A stretch of 64,000 nt of DNA from assembly GCA_946122785.1 (NCBI GenBank), contig CAMGYJ010000006.1:67395676-67459675 (forward strand), given 5' to 3'. The notes below the pieces were generated by a model, which ran no database searches, was not told the DNA's origin, and saw only the letters and a list, made by a program, of their open reading frames with translations. This document shows positions 11,618 to 22,915 of this stretch, in pieces (the first letter of the stretch is position 1; every line of letters begins with the position of its first letter). The translations under genes and the position numbers were made by a program. The DNA is from Linum tenue (taxonomy: Eukaryota; Streptophyta; Magnoliopsida; Malpighiales; Linaceae).

Positions 11618-11972
11618 TGAGAAGAAGTAACAGATCTGGGGGAAATGCTCACTAAGCTCTTTTCCATTGATGTAAAACCATATATATACAGAGGTTTAAA
11701 AGTCTAATCACTGTAGTTTAACGGCTAATAAAAACTAACAAATGAAACTATCAATCAATGCTATACACGTGTACTATCTACAGTTAAATCAGAACTAAAG
11801 GTTGTTGGTGGAAAACGCCACCGTTCCTGGCTGCACTTGGAGCAAGACGCAGCCGTTTTGCTCTGCTCCTTGTTCTTCATCTTGTTCTTCATTTCTGGAG
11901 CAGAGCTGCATACTTTGGTTGCTGTTAAGCAACTCGGATCACCTGGAGGTTGATCATCTCGCCTCTCTATTA
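11618..11972 (-). repeat. 5' LTR of the young copia element
   Basis: Partner of 6589-6943, differing at 11791. As the 5' LTR in minus-strand reading it carries the element's promoter, directed away from the WEB-family gene that begins 428 bp to the right. Confidence 0.95.
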
Positions 11973-11977
11973 CTCAA

Positions 11978-12399
11978 CTTCGAATTTTCGGCCTAACATT
12001 ATTGAAATGAAACAATTTGATGATTGAGGGACTAATAATTGAATAATTGATTGCTAATGGTTTCCGTTTCTCTATCTTGAATCATAATCAATCGTAAAAT
12101 AGAAGAGGAAATCAGAAACCGGATAAGGAATAGAAGAAAAAAAGAAGGCACTTGTCTCACACACAACAGAGAGCAGAGAACAAAGGCAGGGGATTCCACA
12201 TTCCAGTGAAGTGGACGCGAAGCAAAGAAGCTTTTTTCCACAACTCCTCTTTGCATATCTTCCTTCCTCACAAGAATCCACTCCTCCAAGAACTGCGACT
12301 TCCCAACCCACAAGAACGTCGTTTTCAGTCTCCCAACTTTCTTTATAAAAGTAAGAACTCCCTCCCGCCACAAAGTTCTCTGCTCCTTTTCTGAAAGTG
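11978..12399 (+). promoter_or_regulatory. upstream region of the WEB-family gene, with TATA box
   Basis: The gap between the copia target duplication and the ATG at 12400 holds the proximal promoter. A TATA box (TATAAAA, 12344-12350) is the best core element, 50 bp before the ATG, which would give a very short 5' leader. The copia insertion has moved everything farther upstream by 5.4 kb. Confidence 0.5.
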
Positions 12400-13771
12400 A
12401 TGGGAAGCGACGGCGGAGCAGCGGCGGGGATGATGAAGCGCGCGGAGGTGGATACCCGGCAGCCGTTCCGGTCGGTGAAAGAGGCCGTCACGTTGTTCGG
12501 CGAGAAAGTTCTGGCCGGGGAGCTCATGTACTCCGACAAGATTAAACAGGTACCACCAACGAGCTAACCCATTATTTTCCTTAGCTTCATTTTGCGCTCT
12601 CACGTTTCCTGATTGCATAAGGAAATTTATGGGAATTAATTAGTTCATGTTTAATTGCGCCAATGAACAATGCATGGATTTGGTCTGAAATATATGTTGA
12701 TTTAACAGTGAATCATTGAGTAGGTTAGGTGTCAAATTGAAAATGTCGATTTGATCATCTTTGACTCTTTGTAATGTTAAGCAATTATATCATAAGTGAG
12801 CTCTCACTAACCTAATGGAAGAAATATGGATGTTATGCTAATTAATGAATGTTGATTTCATTGAATAGTCTATTCATACATTCTCGTATTATTGTGTCGA
12901 TCTGATATAGAGAATGTGAAAGAAGATTGTTCAATGTTCTCAGCGCGCTAGTTTAGTGGCATGCTTCTTTGTGGGGAGGAGATTGACGAAAGAGTACTTA
13001 ATTCTTTAACGTACCAATGATGCAATTATTGTAGTCCTGTCTATTTCAATGCCGCGTGGAATAATTTTATCGCGCAAGTCGATCACTCAACCATAATCAA
13101 TGAATCTCTTAATTAATTAGGAATCAAAAGAATCATCTTACTTTTTTCATTACCAACTCTTACAATTGTATTTGGGGAAGCAAAGCATATACTGATTTCT
13201 CTGTCTCTCTGTTTTCATCAAACGGCGCCACTTTATCTGCCCTGAATTCGTATCGGTCACCTTTAAGATGCAGACGGGACCATCGGAGCTGGAAGAAACG
13301 AAGCAGAGCCTGGAGAAAGCCAAAGAGGAAAGCAATCTCATGGCAAACTCCATCTCCCTCCTCAGGCAAGAGCTCGAGAAAACGAAGCAAGAGCTCCGGC
13401 AGCTGAAACAGAGGGAAGTAGTCAAGATGAAGAAGCAATCGACGGCTCCGATTCCGCAGCCCGAGATCAACGGCCAGGACGTGAGAGTCGTGGAACCAAC
13501 AAGGTCGTCGTCGTCATCATCCTGGAACAATAACGCTAGTGAATTAAGTCGTCATGCTGAAGTAATGGAGTTTCAGAAGAAAAGGTTCGTGACGTTTGCT
13601 AATCCGCCATCTCTAGCTCAGGTCATGGCTCCTCCAACAACGATCGACCACCATCACCAGACGCTGGAGAGACATCCTTCGCTGAGGAGGAAGAAGAAGA
13701 AGCCGTTGATACCTTTGATTGGAGGCTTCTTCTTCTCCTCCAAGAGAAAGGGGCACCACGAAGTTGCTTGA
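12400..13771 (+). CDS. small WEB-family (DUF827) coiled-coil protein
   Basis: Two exons, 12400-12549 and 13268-13771, join in phase 0 across a 718 bp GT-AG intron to give 217 residues. WEB proteins are plant coiled-coil proteins; the founding members (WEB1, PMI2) help chloroplast photorelocation in the cytoplasm, but small members such as the one I recall as At1g75720 are not well characterised. Exon 1 has the family N-terminus ([14 protein letters not shown], residues 17-30). Exon 2 opens with a heptad-rich helix, SELEETKQ through RQLKQRE (about residues 56-99). The tail is basic and ends in [13 protein letters not shown] followed by a short SSKRKG stretch, a C-terminus shared by small WEB members. 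The middle is low-complexity. I chose this start because the ATG lies just after a TATA box and exon 1 matches the family. Confidence 0.85.
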
Positions 13772-14540
13772 TTGTGATTGTTGTAATTTGACTAATTTCT
13801 TCCATTGTAAGATGATGATGACTTCCCATTTTGGACATTACTTATGGCTTTAATTTGAAATCACAAATACTAATAATAAGTTCAGGAAGAAATGAGAGAT
13901 ACAAATTAATAATGTTATCTTACTACCCTGTAGCAGTATTGCAAAACAAGGGTTTCAGGGTTTCATCTGGCATTAAAGAGTACTTATAAATCATCCATCA
14001 GATTTGTTGTACCTTGTGTTATCATTATTAATGTTAAGTTATTGACAAAGATTATACTAATAAAAACAGATAAAACCGTTGAAATAAATCGAGTTAGTAG
14101 GTATGTTTTCAGAATAAAAATGAACATTGTTTATTCTTCCCCATAGTTGATGATGAGAGCCATTTTCAAGCTACCGAAAGCATCGTCCAAGCACCAAATT
14201 GCCACTGAAAGGGACCGTCTTAATCAAAGTACTCCTTAGTCCAATGTTTAGTACAGTAATCCACTCACTTTTGTTGGTTTTTTTTAGCTTTATTTAATTT
14301 AAGATGAATACTCTTTAAATGCAGAGATTGATAATTTTAACTCATAACTTCGACATATTGATCGCCTCATGTCCCACTTGTGTAGCAAACAACAACATGT
14401 TGTTTTGAATTGGCGTTTGAGACGTACAGTTGGACATGCATCAACTGATATTATTAGTAGTTTTTGGCATTATATTATTTTAGATCTTTACTAATAGCGT
14501 AGAATTTGGTTCAATATTTTTTAGATGGGAATCTAAAATT
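13772..14540. other. 3' flank of WEB gene and intergenic
   Basis: AT-rich, no ORF or repeat that I can name. The first 150 bp probably hold the 3' UTR. Confidence 0.6.
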
Positions 14541-14654
14541 TCACTAAGCACAGGCCTATCAGTAACAAAACGACTGATGCCTCTCAAACCACCATATACA
14601 AGAGCTAATAAACAACAATAACGAGCAGAAAGAAAGAAAAATCTATCTATCAGC

Positions 14655-16470
14655 TAAGTCTAGGAGTCAAGCATTTTCTGCATTTCAGGATCCCCAGTCA
14701 CCCTACATGTAATCTCATCACGCACACCACTACAAATCTCCAAAGGAGAACGAGCATGTCGAACTCCATACATACGCGAGCACCACTCACGCCAAATCCA
14801 GCTAAGCATAGTACACCATGTAAGGATACACACTTTTAGCTTTAGCAGACCCCCCCCCCCCCCCCCCCCCCCCCCGAAATTGCTTAACACACCAGTCAAC
14901 CAATTGATCCCATTGCAAAAATGGAGGTGGAGCACATAGCCTTAATCACTGCTGCAACACATAAACAACATATGATCACTTCATCAGCAGGTGATCTTTA
15001 CTTTCCAACCCGCCTGGACATAATAAGCATAGACCAGAAACAGTTTTTTCCCAACGGAGAAGCTTGTCCTGAGTTGTCAATCGATCATGCATAGCAAGCC
15101 AAACAATAAAACCATGTCGTGGTATAATTTCTTTCACCCAAATCAACTTAGTCCAAGCCAACACAGGGTTATGCTGTCTTATAGATTGCCAAACTCTAGT
15201 AACCGGGAATCTCTCCATCCGTTCACCCTGCCACAAAACATCAGGCATCACTCCAGAAATAAATTGTGTAGCTAGACTTCTACATTTTAGGATTCTCTTC
15301 CATATCCACATCCCTGCAGAACTAGGAGTAACATTCCAAATGCTCTGTTGCTTCAAACAGTAATGAGTCACCCAAGCCACCCAGAGAGAGCCACCATTAG
15401 TCAGGATGTCCCAAATGTGCCTTAAAACACAAGCCTTATTCCAAACATCAAACTTCTTTATACCCAGCCCACCTTCCTACTTCGGTTTTGCCAGCAAATC
15501 CCAAGCCATTACAATTTACAGCTTTCTTCCTTGAACCATCCTCCCCAGAATTCTAGAGAAATGCATTACAGAGCTTCTCCACCTCTTTGATCACATATTT
15601 AGGCAATAAAAACAAGTTAAGCCAATATTGTAGCATACTAGAGATTACTGAAGAGACGAGCTGATTTTTCCCAACATAGCTAAGGGTTTTGGTTCTCCAG
15701 CTCCTCAATTTCTGAGTAATACGATCAATTAAGACTTGATAGTCTTTACGAGACAGTTTTCCCGTTAACATAGGTACTCCCAAATACTTCACAGGCAAAG
15801 AGCCAAGTGGAAATTCAGAGTATGACGAGATTCTTTCTTTTTCCTCTTGAGGGATCCCTGCACAAAAAAGTCGGCATTTCGCAGGATTGCACCGTAACCC
15901 AGAAATAGAGTAGAATTTGTCCATCAATCTTCTAATTCCAACAACTCCTCGTATAGATCCATTAGTAAACATCATCTCTGATCATCAGCAAAACAGAGGT
16001 GAGTTATTTGAAGTGGTTTGCACCTTGGATGGAATTCACCATGCAATCCAGAAACTCCATAGCAATAACAAAAAAGTAAGGGGACAAGGGATCCCCTTGT
16101 CCGAGCCCTTTTCTAGTTGAGATCCTACCACATAACCCGTCATTCACAGCCACTCTAATCAAAGGAGTAGTGATACAAGATTTTACCAATTTCACATGAC
16201 CATCAGGGAAATTCATAGCAGTCATAACGTTGAATAAAACCCCCCAATTCACTGAATCAAACGCCTTCATGAGATCAATCTCGACGGCACATCTAGGAGT
16301 AATTACTTTTTTATGGTAATCCCTCACTAACTCAGAATCTAATAAGATATTAATATTATCACTAATAGCTCTCCCATTAACAAAAACAAATTGTGACTTG
16401 CTAATCAATTTAGGTAAGACCCTAGCCATCTCGTTTGCTAACAACTTAAAGATTCCTTTATACAAAACAT
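14655..16470 (-). pseudogene. LINE (non-LTR retrotransposon) reverse transcriptase, broken
   Basis: Minus-strand frames give, in order, a LINE reverse transcriptase: the palm region with IDLMKAFDSVNW and GLGQGDPLSPYFF (16004-16465), the thumb region with RCNPAKCRLFCAG, PVKYLGVPML and YVGKNQLVSSV (15553-15975), then a zf-RVT zinc-binding domain with ERFPVTRVW, IIPRHGFIVWLAMHDRLTT and LCLLCPG (14976-15380). The parts are in different frames, and the catalytic F/YxDD stretch falls at a break near 15975-16010. The endonuclease half is missing, so the copy is 5'-truncated at about 16470. It is old and non-functional. Confidence 0.9.
14850..14875. repeat. poly(C) tract, 26 bases
   Basis: An uninterrupted run of C (G on the LINE coding strand) inside the zf-RVT end of the LINE. 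Such runs are rare in plant DNA, and their length is prone to sequencing error. Confidence 0.85.
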
Positions 16471-16524
16471 TGCAACAAGAAATATAGTGGATGAGGTGTC
16501 ATTGCCCTGCACTAATGTTCTATA

Positions 16525-16543
16525 GTTTTTTTTTTTTTGAAAC
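16525..16543 (-). mobile_element. tail-only LINE insertion, 19 bp
   Basis: The 11 bp AATGTTCTATA occurs directly on both sides (16514-16524 and 16544-16554). Between them, in minus reading, is GTTTC, then 13 A, then C: just a retrotransposon 3' end. This is what extreme 5' truncation of a LINE leaves. Confidence 0.7.
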
Positions 16544-16661
16544 AATGTTCTATACTTTTCAACCACGGGAAGAGTGATTTAAGGATTATTAAATATCCTT
16601 TTGTAGAGTTTATTCAAACACATGCTTTTGTAAACGTTTAGTGGTTTTCCTCAATTTAAAT

Positions 16662-18056
16662 GGCTAAATTACACATTTGGTCACTCAAATTACATAAATC
16701 TTTCACGTTTGCCACCCGAATTACTTTTCTTTCATATTCGCCACTAACTTTACGATTCGTTTCACGGTTAGTCACCGACCGTTAATCTCCGTCAAATTCC
16801 GTTAACTCCGTCAGTTTTTTGATGACGTGGCAAACGGAATTAGCCATTTGACCATCTAGTCAGCAACAACACCCAACCTAACAAAAAAAAAACTAAAACT
16901 AAAACTAAAAACTAATTAAAAAACCCCCCAACCCAGCAATACCCCCCTCTCTCGATTGGGACCTGGGATACAAGAGGACTCGACAGCACCCCTTGCTCTT
17001 CCCTCCCGCCCCGGCGAGTAGAACAGTGTCGCCGCGCTGCTCTGCTTTACCTCTACCTCCCGCAGCTCTGTTTCCGCTTCTCCCTCACTGGTCGATCAGT
17101 TCCGACTTCCAAATACCGCCAAACTTTCCACGTCGCGTCGAATTCGGAAGGACCAGAGGAATCATTGAGCAGAATCAAAGTCAGATTGAAATCGGTGACA
17201 GCACTGGGATGGTGTTGTGGCTTTGATTATGCATAGCATCAGCATTCTAATCTTCTTCCGACCCGCGAAACATGCAGAACCAAGGAGTTCCGTCCTTGAG
17301 TGGATCCCTAATGAACCTCCGTTCATTGTCTCTCCTCCTTTAACCCCATGCCACAATAGCTTTATCCCCCTTTCATCTCATCTCCCTTTCTCTCCCCCTT
17401 AAATCAAGAAAACCCAAATCTCAATATATTACCCAATGATCTTCAAACTTCGAACCCAAAACGAGAGAGCCACTTGAATCAGATGAGGAAGAGATTGAAA
17501 AAAGAAATCCACCGATTTTCTGATTTGGTTCGATTGGCAGGCTGGGTGGAGGAGGAGATTGAAGAAGAATTTATGGGTTCGCAGATTTCTAAAAAAAATG
17601 AAGAAGAAGTGATGGGCTTATGGATTTATGGATTTGGTTTGATATTGCAGAGGTAATCCATGGTGAAGAGGCCGGGACGATGTGCTTGCGGAGGTAATCC
17701 ATGGCTAGCTCGTTGTAACCGAGCTAAGCGAGGATCGGAACAGGAGAGCGGTGCGAAATCGCGAGCAGGGACGACCTGGTGCTTGAGCCGACGACGGGAG
17801 GATCAGGGTGGGGTGTTAATTATTTAATTTTAATTTTTTTAAATTGACATGTCATTAAATTAATTGTCTAGTCAGCAGTTTTGTTTGCCACGTCATCATA
17901 AAACTGACGGAGTTAACGGAATTTAACGGAGACTAACGGCCGGTGACTAACCGTGAAACAATTTGTAAAGTTAGTGGCGAATATAAAAGAAAAGTAATTC
18001 GGGTGGCAAACATGAAATATTTTTATAATTTGAGTGACCAAACATGTAATTTAGCC
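16662..18056. mobile_element. MULE-like element, 1395 bp, with long TIRs (Pack-MULE-like)
   Basis: The left end starts GGCTAAATTAC and the right end is its inverse. The arms match over about 200 bp (16662-16860 against 17850-18056), with phrases 'ggtcac', 'gccacccgaattac', 'cgtttcacggttagtcac', 'ccgtcaaattccgtt' and 'gacgtggca' in mirrored order. A direct repeat CAATTTAAAT flanks the element (16652-16661 and 18057-18066), fitting the 9-11 bp duplication of Mutator-type elements. There is no transposase. The inside (about 16930-17820) is GC-richer than the flanks and looks like captured genic DNA: open frames at 16993-17226 and 17474-17656, no family recognised. Confidence 0.85.
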
Positions 18057-18137
18057 CAATTTAAATAAAACCCAATGTTCATTTGTGAATTCAAGCCAAA
18101 GGAGAACAAACTTAGTGTGCGTGAAAGTAATGCAATT

Positions 18138-19197
18138 GAGCCCGACCTTGAGGGTGTGCCAGTCCATCCTCCGGCACAGGGCCTCCGGACCTCTATTATG
18201 TATATGACTAATTACTATTACGGATTATTAAATTTCGATTATAAATTTAAAACAATAGAAAATTTATGAAAGATTTTTTATTATTGATCTAAAACAATAA
18301 TAAAAAATTTAAGTATGAAGGTTAAAGGAAAGAATGAAACACATGAGGCAAATACTCGTTTTCTTATTAAAATATTTCAGACCATATAACATAACTTATT
18401 CTTTGTTGTGTATTTCCTAAATAGAATAAAAGAGGTAATTGATGATGTCTCATTATTATCATTATTAAATTTATTGCTTTAACTTTCTTCATTTTTAGCT
18501 TTTCAAGTGGGGGAAAAATTCAATTTCGTCAATTAATCTACTTCTACTACCGAGGCAATAATGCTAAATTAATTAAATAATTTGAATTGATTTATTAAAT
18601 GTTAGACAAAATAGTTAGGTACAAGCCACCAATAGTATAAAGAAAAAAATAACTAAATCAATTATAAATAGTTTTGACATTATGTGACATGGCTAATTCT
18701 TATGGTAAAGCTACATATTTTTTTACTTTTATTCAACGTATTTATATGTTTTTTCTTTTGAAATTTTAATCTTTTTGAAACTTGTCGTTTGTTTTCCTAA
18801 TACAAGCATATTTTATAGAATCTTATTAATTCCGGTGACTGTTGCTACAACAGGAAGAAGCTTTTCAAAATTAAAGTTGTTAAAGTCTTATATGCGCTCT
18901 ACAATGACATAAGAGAGGTTTAACGTGTTAGCTATGTTAGCAATTGAGAATAACTATTTAGATGATACAAAGATGGAAGAGCTAATAGAGGATTTTATTT
19001 CAAATAATATTAGACCGTTGTTATTTTTTAAACAATGATAGATGATTTTATTCTTTTTGTAATTACTTTCCGAACTTATGTCTTTTTTATTATTATTTAA
19101 TAATTTTTATTTTTAATAAATTTACGGGGAAATTTTTTAGGGCCATATTTTAAATTTTCGAACAAGGCCTCCATATATCATGGATCGGCCTTGCTCA
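18138..19197 (+). mobile_element. hAT element remnant, internally deleted
   Basis: The left end (TGAGCCCGACCTTGAGG) and the right end (GGATCGGCCTTGCTCA) are imperfect inverses. 'Gggcctccggac' on the left and 'aggcctcc' with 'gggccatattttaaatttt' near the right are the usual end phrases of plant hAT elements with a ZMYM/TTF-type transposase. The middle is mostly AT-rich deletion product, with only the 3' tip of the transposase left. No clean 8 bp duplication could be read. Confidence 0.6.
18829..19038 (+). pseudogene. hAT transposase C-terminal dimerisation fragment
   Basis: The frame from 18829 gives IPVTVATTGRSFSKLKLLK, then SYMRSTM, then ERFNVLAMLAIEN and a final IEDFISNNIRP, ending at TGA 19036-19038. 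This is the conserved C-terminal dimerisation motif of hAT transposases (family consensus PVTVAS.ERSFSKLK and M.QERL..LA...IE). A TAA replaces the expected Gln codon just before the ERF motif. Only about 70 codons remain. Confidence 0.85.
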
Positions 19198-19238
19198 TAA
19201 CCAATCATCTAATGCTCAAACAAAGATACAACAAAAAT

Positions 19239-20291
19239 GGGTAAATGACAAGTTTGGTCACTGGATTTACTAAAACGTGTCATGTTTAGTCACTGGAAAA
19301 AATTAATATCTATATTGGTCACTTGAATTAGTAAAACGGTTCACGTTTAGTCACTTTCCATTAACTTTATTTGATATGACAGTCAACCTAAACAGTTGAC
19401 CGTTAAATGTGTGACGTGTCAATTAAAAAATTAGTAAAAATTAATTTTATTTCTTTTAATATTTCCACATCATTATATAATAAACTGAAATAAATAAAAT
19501 AAAAAGAATCCCTTCCCCATCCTTGTCCCCGAGAAAAATCTCCATTATGTACTCCGGATGAAGAACCGGTAATCTCCACTACCAACTCCGGATGAAGAAC
19601 CGGCGACGGATGGAAACGAGTAGGACCTGCAATCCCCGATGAAGGCCGCAGTCCAAGAAGGGGTCAGAGCGGAGAAATCAGCGGCGATGAGGCGGCAGCC
19701 AAGGCCACCCAAGAGGGATTGGATCTGAACTGCGGCTTGTTCCTGGGAGACCACACAGAGGCTGCACTGCTGCAGTGAAAGCAGGGATGGTGGACGAATC
19801 AGCCATCAACAAGGCGATTTCCAACAACTTCGCCACGCTGGTGCGGCTCGGCTTCTTCGACGGCGACCCAAGGAGCCAGCTCTACGTGTGCACGCCGGAG
19901 AATCAAGAGCTCGCCAAGAAAGAAGCAAGGGAAGGGATTGTCCTGCTCAAGAACAATGCAGGGTCGCTTCCCTTGTTGGTAGTGGAGATTTTTCTGGGGA
20001 CAGGTAGGATGGGAATGGACTTTTTTTTAGTTTTATTGATTTTATTTTATTATTTAATGATGTGGAAATATTAAAAGAATTAAATTTATTTTTTATTAAT
20101 TTTTTAATTGCCACGTCAGACATTTAACGATCAACTATTAAGGTTGACTGTCACGTCAGATAAAAGTTAACGGAGAGTGACTAAACGTGAACCGTTTTAC
20201 TAATTCAAGTGACCAAAATTGATATTACTTTTTTTGGTGACTAAACATGACACGTTTTACTACATTCGGTGACCAAACTTAGCATTTACCC
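19239..20291. mobile_element. Pack-MULE-like element, 1053 bp, with captured beta-xylosidase fragment
   Basis: The left arm starts GGGTAAATGAC; the right arm is its inverse. The arms match over about 280 bp at roughly 85-90% by eye (19239-19515 against 20010-20291). The 10 bp direct repeat CAACAAAAAT flanks it (19229-19238 and 20292-20301). There is no transposase. The GC-rich inside (19530-19990) holds a piece of a GH3 glycosidase gene. This meets the usual definition of a Pack-MULE. Confidence 0.92.
19683..19976 (+). pseudogene. GH3 beta-xylosidase / arabinofuranosidase fragment inside a MULE
   Basis: The first frame (from 19683) gives [18 protein letters not shown] and GDHTEAA; the second (from about 19775) gives [18 protein letters not shown], then [15 protein letters not shown], then [10 protein letters not shown] and [15 protein letters not shown]. 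These are in the order found in plant cell-wall BXL enzymes, which trim xylan and arabinan side chains in the apoplast. The two parts are joined by a short 'ctgctg' insertion that shifts the frame. The usual GxLGPKD residues before VCTP are absent, close to a likely exon junction, so a partial or spliced capture is possible. The catalytic domain is incomplete and no function is expected. Confidence 0.88.
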
Positions 20292-20301
20292 CAACAAAAA
20301 T

Positions 20302-20984
20302 TGATGGGTTGAGGTTCCTTATGTTTAGTGATTTTCAAGATATAGCATAAAAACATAAACTAAATGAAAAAATAAGTAAATGATACACAATTGATAAGGA
20401 AACTCATCCTAGATGAGCATACATCTCAATCTCAATAATGGTATGCATCGACGCATCTTCTATCATGCAACCATATCCCTTCAAGGCTTCAACTAAAGCA
20501 TTCTTAATATCTTTCGCCACATGTAAAGGAAATATAACTAGCTAATACATACTTTCGCTTCATGTCATTACACTAATCAACCAAATAAGGAACTAAGGAT
20601 TGAACATTAACTATTTAGGGCCTCATAAGACAATGTCACATCACATAAGAGTAGTTTACTAACAACTTATCATGATATTATAAGCAATATTATAATAGCA
20701 CGCAATGGATGATATATGCATCAAATTGTTAGGGCATCAATTAACTAAGGCATTCGAATAATACAAGCATCACATGACTAAATCATCTAATGATATATCA
20801 TATATGCATCGAGTGACATAGATAAATGATGATCGAAGGATCTTACTAAATCATAGAAAGAAGATGCATTAAGCATCAATAAAATATACATATTTAACAA
20901 CGAATTTGAACTAGCAATATATAAGAGAGAAGGATGGTACCACCATCGATGATGAAGGCATCTCATTAGCTGCACTCTCATATG
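20302..20984. other. intergenic, no gene seen
   Basis: AT-rich with many stops. It may include decayed flank of the copia remnant to its right. Confidence 0.55.
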
Positions 20985-21420
20985 AATGTTATTTCCTTAG
21001 CTACACAGAAACAGTTTTATAAGTAAACTTGGGACGCTCAGAACGAGGGAGAAGAATAAAGCAAATACAACCAAAGACATAGAGACGAGAACAAGGAGGG
21101 TGGTTGGAGAACAACTTAAAATATGGACTGGTCCGACCCAATGTAGTAATAACCTGATAGCTAATAAGACGAACGGTAGTAGAGAGAGTTTCGGACTTTC
21201 AGGCCTAAAGGATGAAGCGACATGTGATGCTAGAAGAAGTGCACAGGTAACTTCTAAATGCATGTATGTTTTTACGTTCTACAAGAGCATTTTGCTAGGA
21301 AACTAGGGGACAATACTTGTAAGTAAGAATGTAAGAGAATTATACGAGTTCATACATGGCGGCTGAGACAAACCAAAATCACATCGGTCATGAGGAGATA
21401 ATGGCAGTACAAAACATAAT
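20985..21420 (-). pseudogene. copia integrase remnant
   Basis: Minus-strand frames, with several shifts and stops, give QQNALVERKNIHAF, later SPYFKLFSNHPPCSRLYVFG and then CICFILLPRSERPKF. These match the end of the copia integrase core (QQNGLVERKHRH) and the conserved 'PYxxLF...P.YS.LRVFGC' segment that follows. It is an old, heavily mutated fragment with no LTRs in sight. Confidence 0.72.
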
Positions 21421-21798
21421 AGTAGTACAGAACGACATATTAAACTGAAATCCTAGATATCACATGAAGACGTGAAGAGAACATATTGTAGAGAAATAAC
21501 CGTAAGAACTTATACATGTGGAAAGCATATCTAAAAGGAGAACAAACCTCTAGTGCTTTGACGGAAGGACAAAGCTTCGATCTCATAAGCTTTTACTTGG
21601 TTTTGTACTATATGACGCATATTGACTTTTGCAAATATTCTTGTCTCACAAAAACATATAAATAAAAAACAGTTGGAGTATATAAATTAAGAAATAATAT
21701 AATGGTCAAATTAAGTTTCCTATTGATAACATGAGAGAATTGTCACACATTGAAGTATAATAAAAACTAATATTTGAAATAAGAAGACTTCAATTGTG
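21421..21798. other. intergenic, no gene seen
   Basis: AT-rich. It may be further decayed copia sequence, but no motif is readable. Confidence 0.5.
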
Positions 21799-21807
21799 AA
21801 AATTAAA

Positions 21808-22915
21808 GGGCTAATACCACTAGGAAACCCGAACTATTAACTTTGTGTCATTTGTGTCCTAAAGTATTCGATATGACATTTGTGTCATGACGTATGGTCG
21901 TTGTGTGTCATTTATGTCCTAGCAATTTTGTTGACCGTTAAAGATAACGGTTGACCTAACGGTCATCAATGAAATGTTGACCGTTGGTTACGTGGCACAT
22001 ATGTGGCGGCCACGTCAGCTGACACATCAGATTATTCATGAAAAAAAATTTTAAAAAAAAGTAAAAAAAATTTTCTTAACAAAAATCTTCTTTTCCAGCA
22101 CTTCCACCATCCTCCGCCAAATCCGACCCTTCAAATCCCGACGTTGAATCCGGACGGCGACTATTGAAGAGACGCGAGGAAGATGGAACTGAGGCTCCCA
22201 TCAGTGCCTCCTTCATCAGGCCATAAGCCATCAAGAATGTGCCTCCTTCGTCGAGCTGCGTCATCTCCGTCTCCAATGTCTAGATCCGAGCAGAGATCTG
22301 CTTCATCTCGCTTCATCTTCGTCTTTGTCTCTATCTCCAACCCCCGTAGCCCACCGTCGCCATCATCAGAGTCCGCGGCCCAGACCAGAGTCGCCGCGCT
22401 GCCGCAAAATCTCAGTAATCGATTTGGCGAACTTTGATGTTTGGATCTACAAATGCCTTTCCTCCAACAGCTTGCTTGTGGCGGCATCTCCTCCCAGCTC
22501 ACCCGACACCGAGAATCTCTCGCTCTCTCTTCTCTGCCTACCATCTTTTGTCATCTGGGTAAGCCGTCGGTGGTGAATTGCGGCAAGGGATGACTCGTCA
22601 TCCGGGTAAGTCGTCGGTGGTGAATTGCGGCAAGGGATGACGGAGAAGCCGGGTCCCCAAAAAGAATCCCTAGATCGGTTTTTCTTTTGTAAATTTTTCA
22701 TTTTCTTTTTTTTATATGAAAAACAATTAAAAATTAATATTTTTGGGACACGTCAGATGCCACATCAGTGCTGACTAGATTTTTTGTTAAAAACTAACGG
22801 TCAACGCCGGTCAACTCTAACGAAAAAATAGTTTAGGACACAAATGTCATATCGAATACTTTAGGACACAAATGACACAAAGTTAATAGTTCGGGTTTCC
22901 CAGTGGTATTAGCCC
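21808..22915. mobile_element. MULE-like element, 1108 bp, with long TIRs (Pack-MULE-like)
   Basis: The left arm starts GGGCTAATACCACT and the right arm ends in its inverse. Both arms carry 'gggaaacccgaactattaac'-like and 'tttgtgtccta' phrases over about 190 bp. The exact 9 bp AAAATTAAA flanks the element (21799-21807 and 22916-22924). The inside (22080-22680) is GC-rich, with open frames on both strands (for example 22161-22544 minus) that I do not recognise. 'Ccgggtaagtcgtcggtggtg' and its partner form a short tandem repeat near 22560-22640. No transposase is present. Confidence 0.88.

Larger units (their letters stand above)
6589..11972 (-). mobile_element. complete, young Ty1/copia retrotransposon
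   Basis: Two 355 bp LTRs (6589-6943 and 11618-11972) flank one long minus-strand ORF. The LTRs differ at one base only (G at 6762, A at 11791). The 5 bp sequence CTCAA lies on both sides (6584-6588 and 11973-11977) and is the target duplication. A perfect primer-binding site for initiator tRNA-Met (TGGTATCAGAGC on the minus strand, 11606-11617) touches the right LTR, and a polypurine tract (6944-6959) touches the left LTR. All parts needed for an autonomous copia element are visible, so it may be recently active. Confidence 0.97.
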
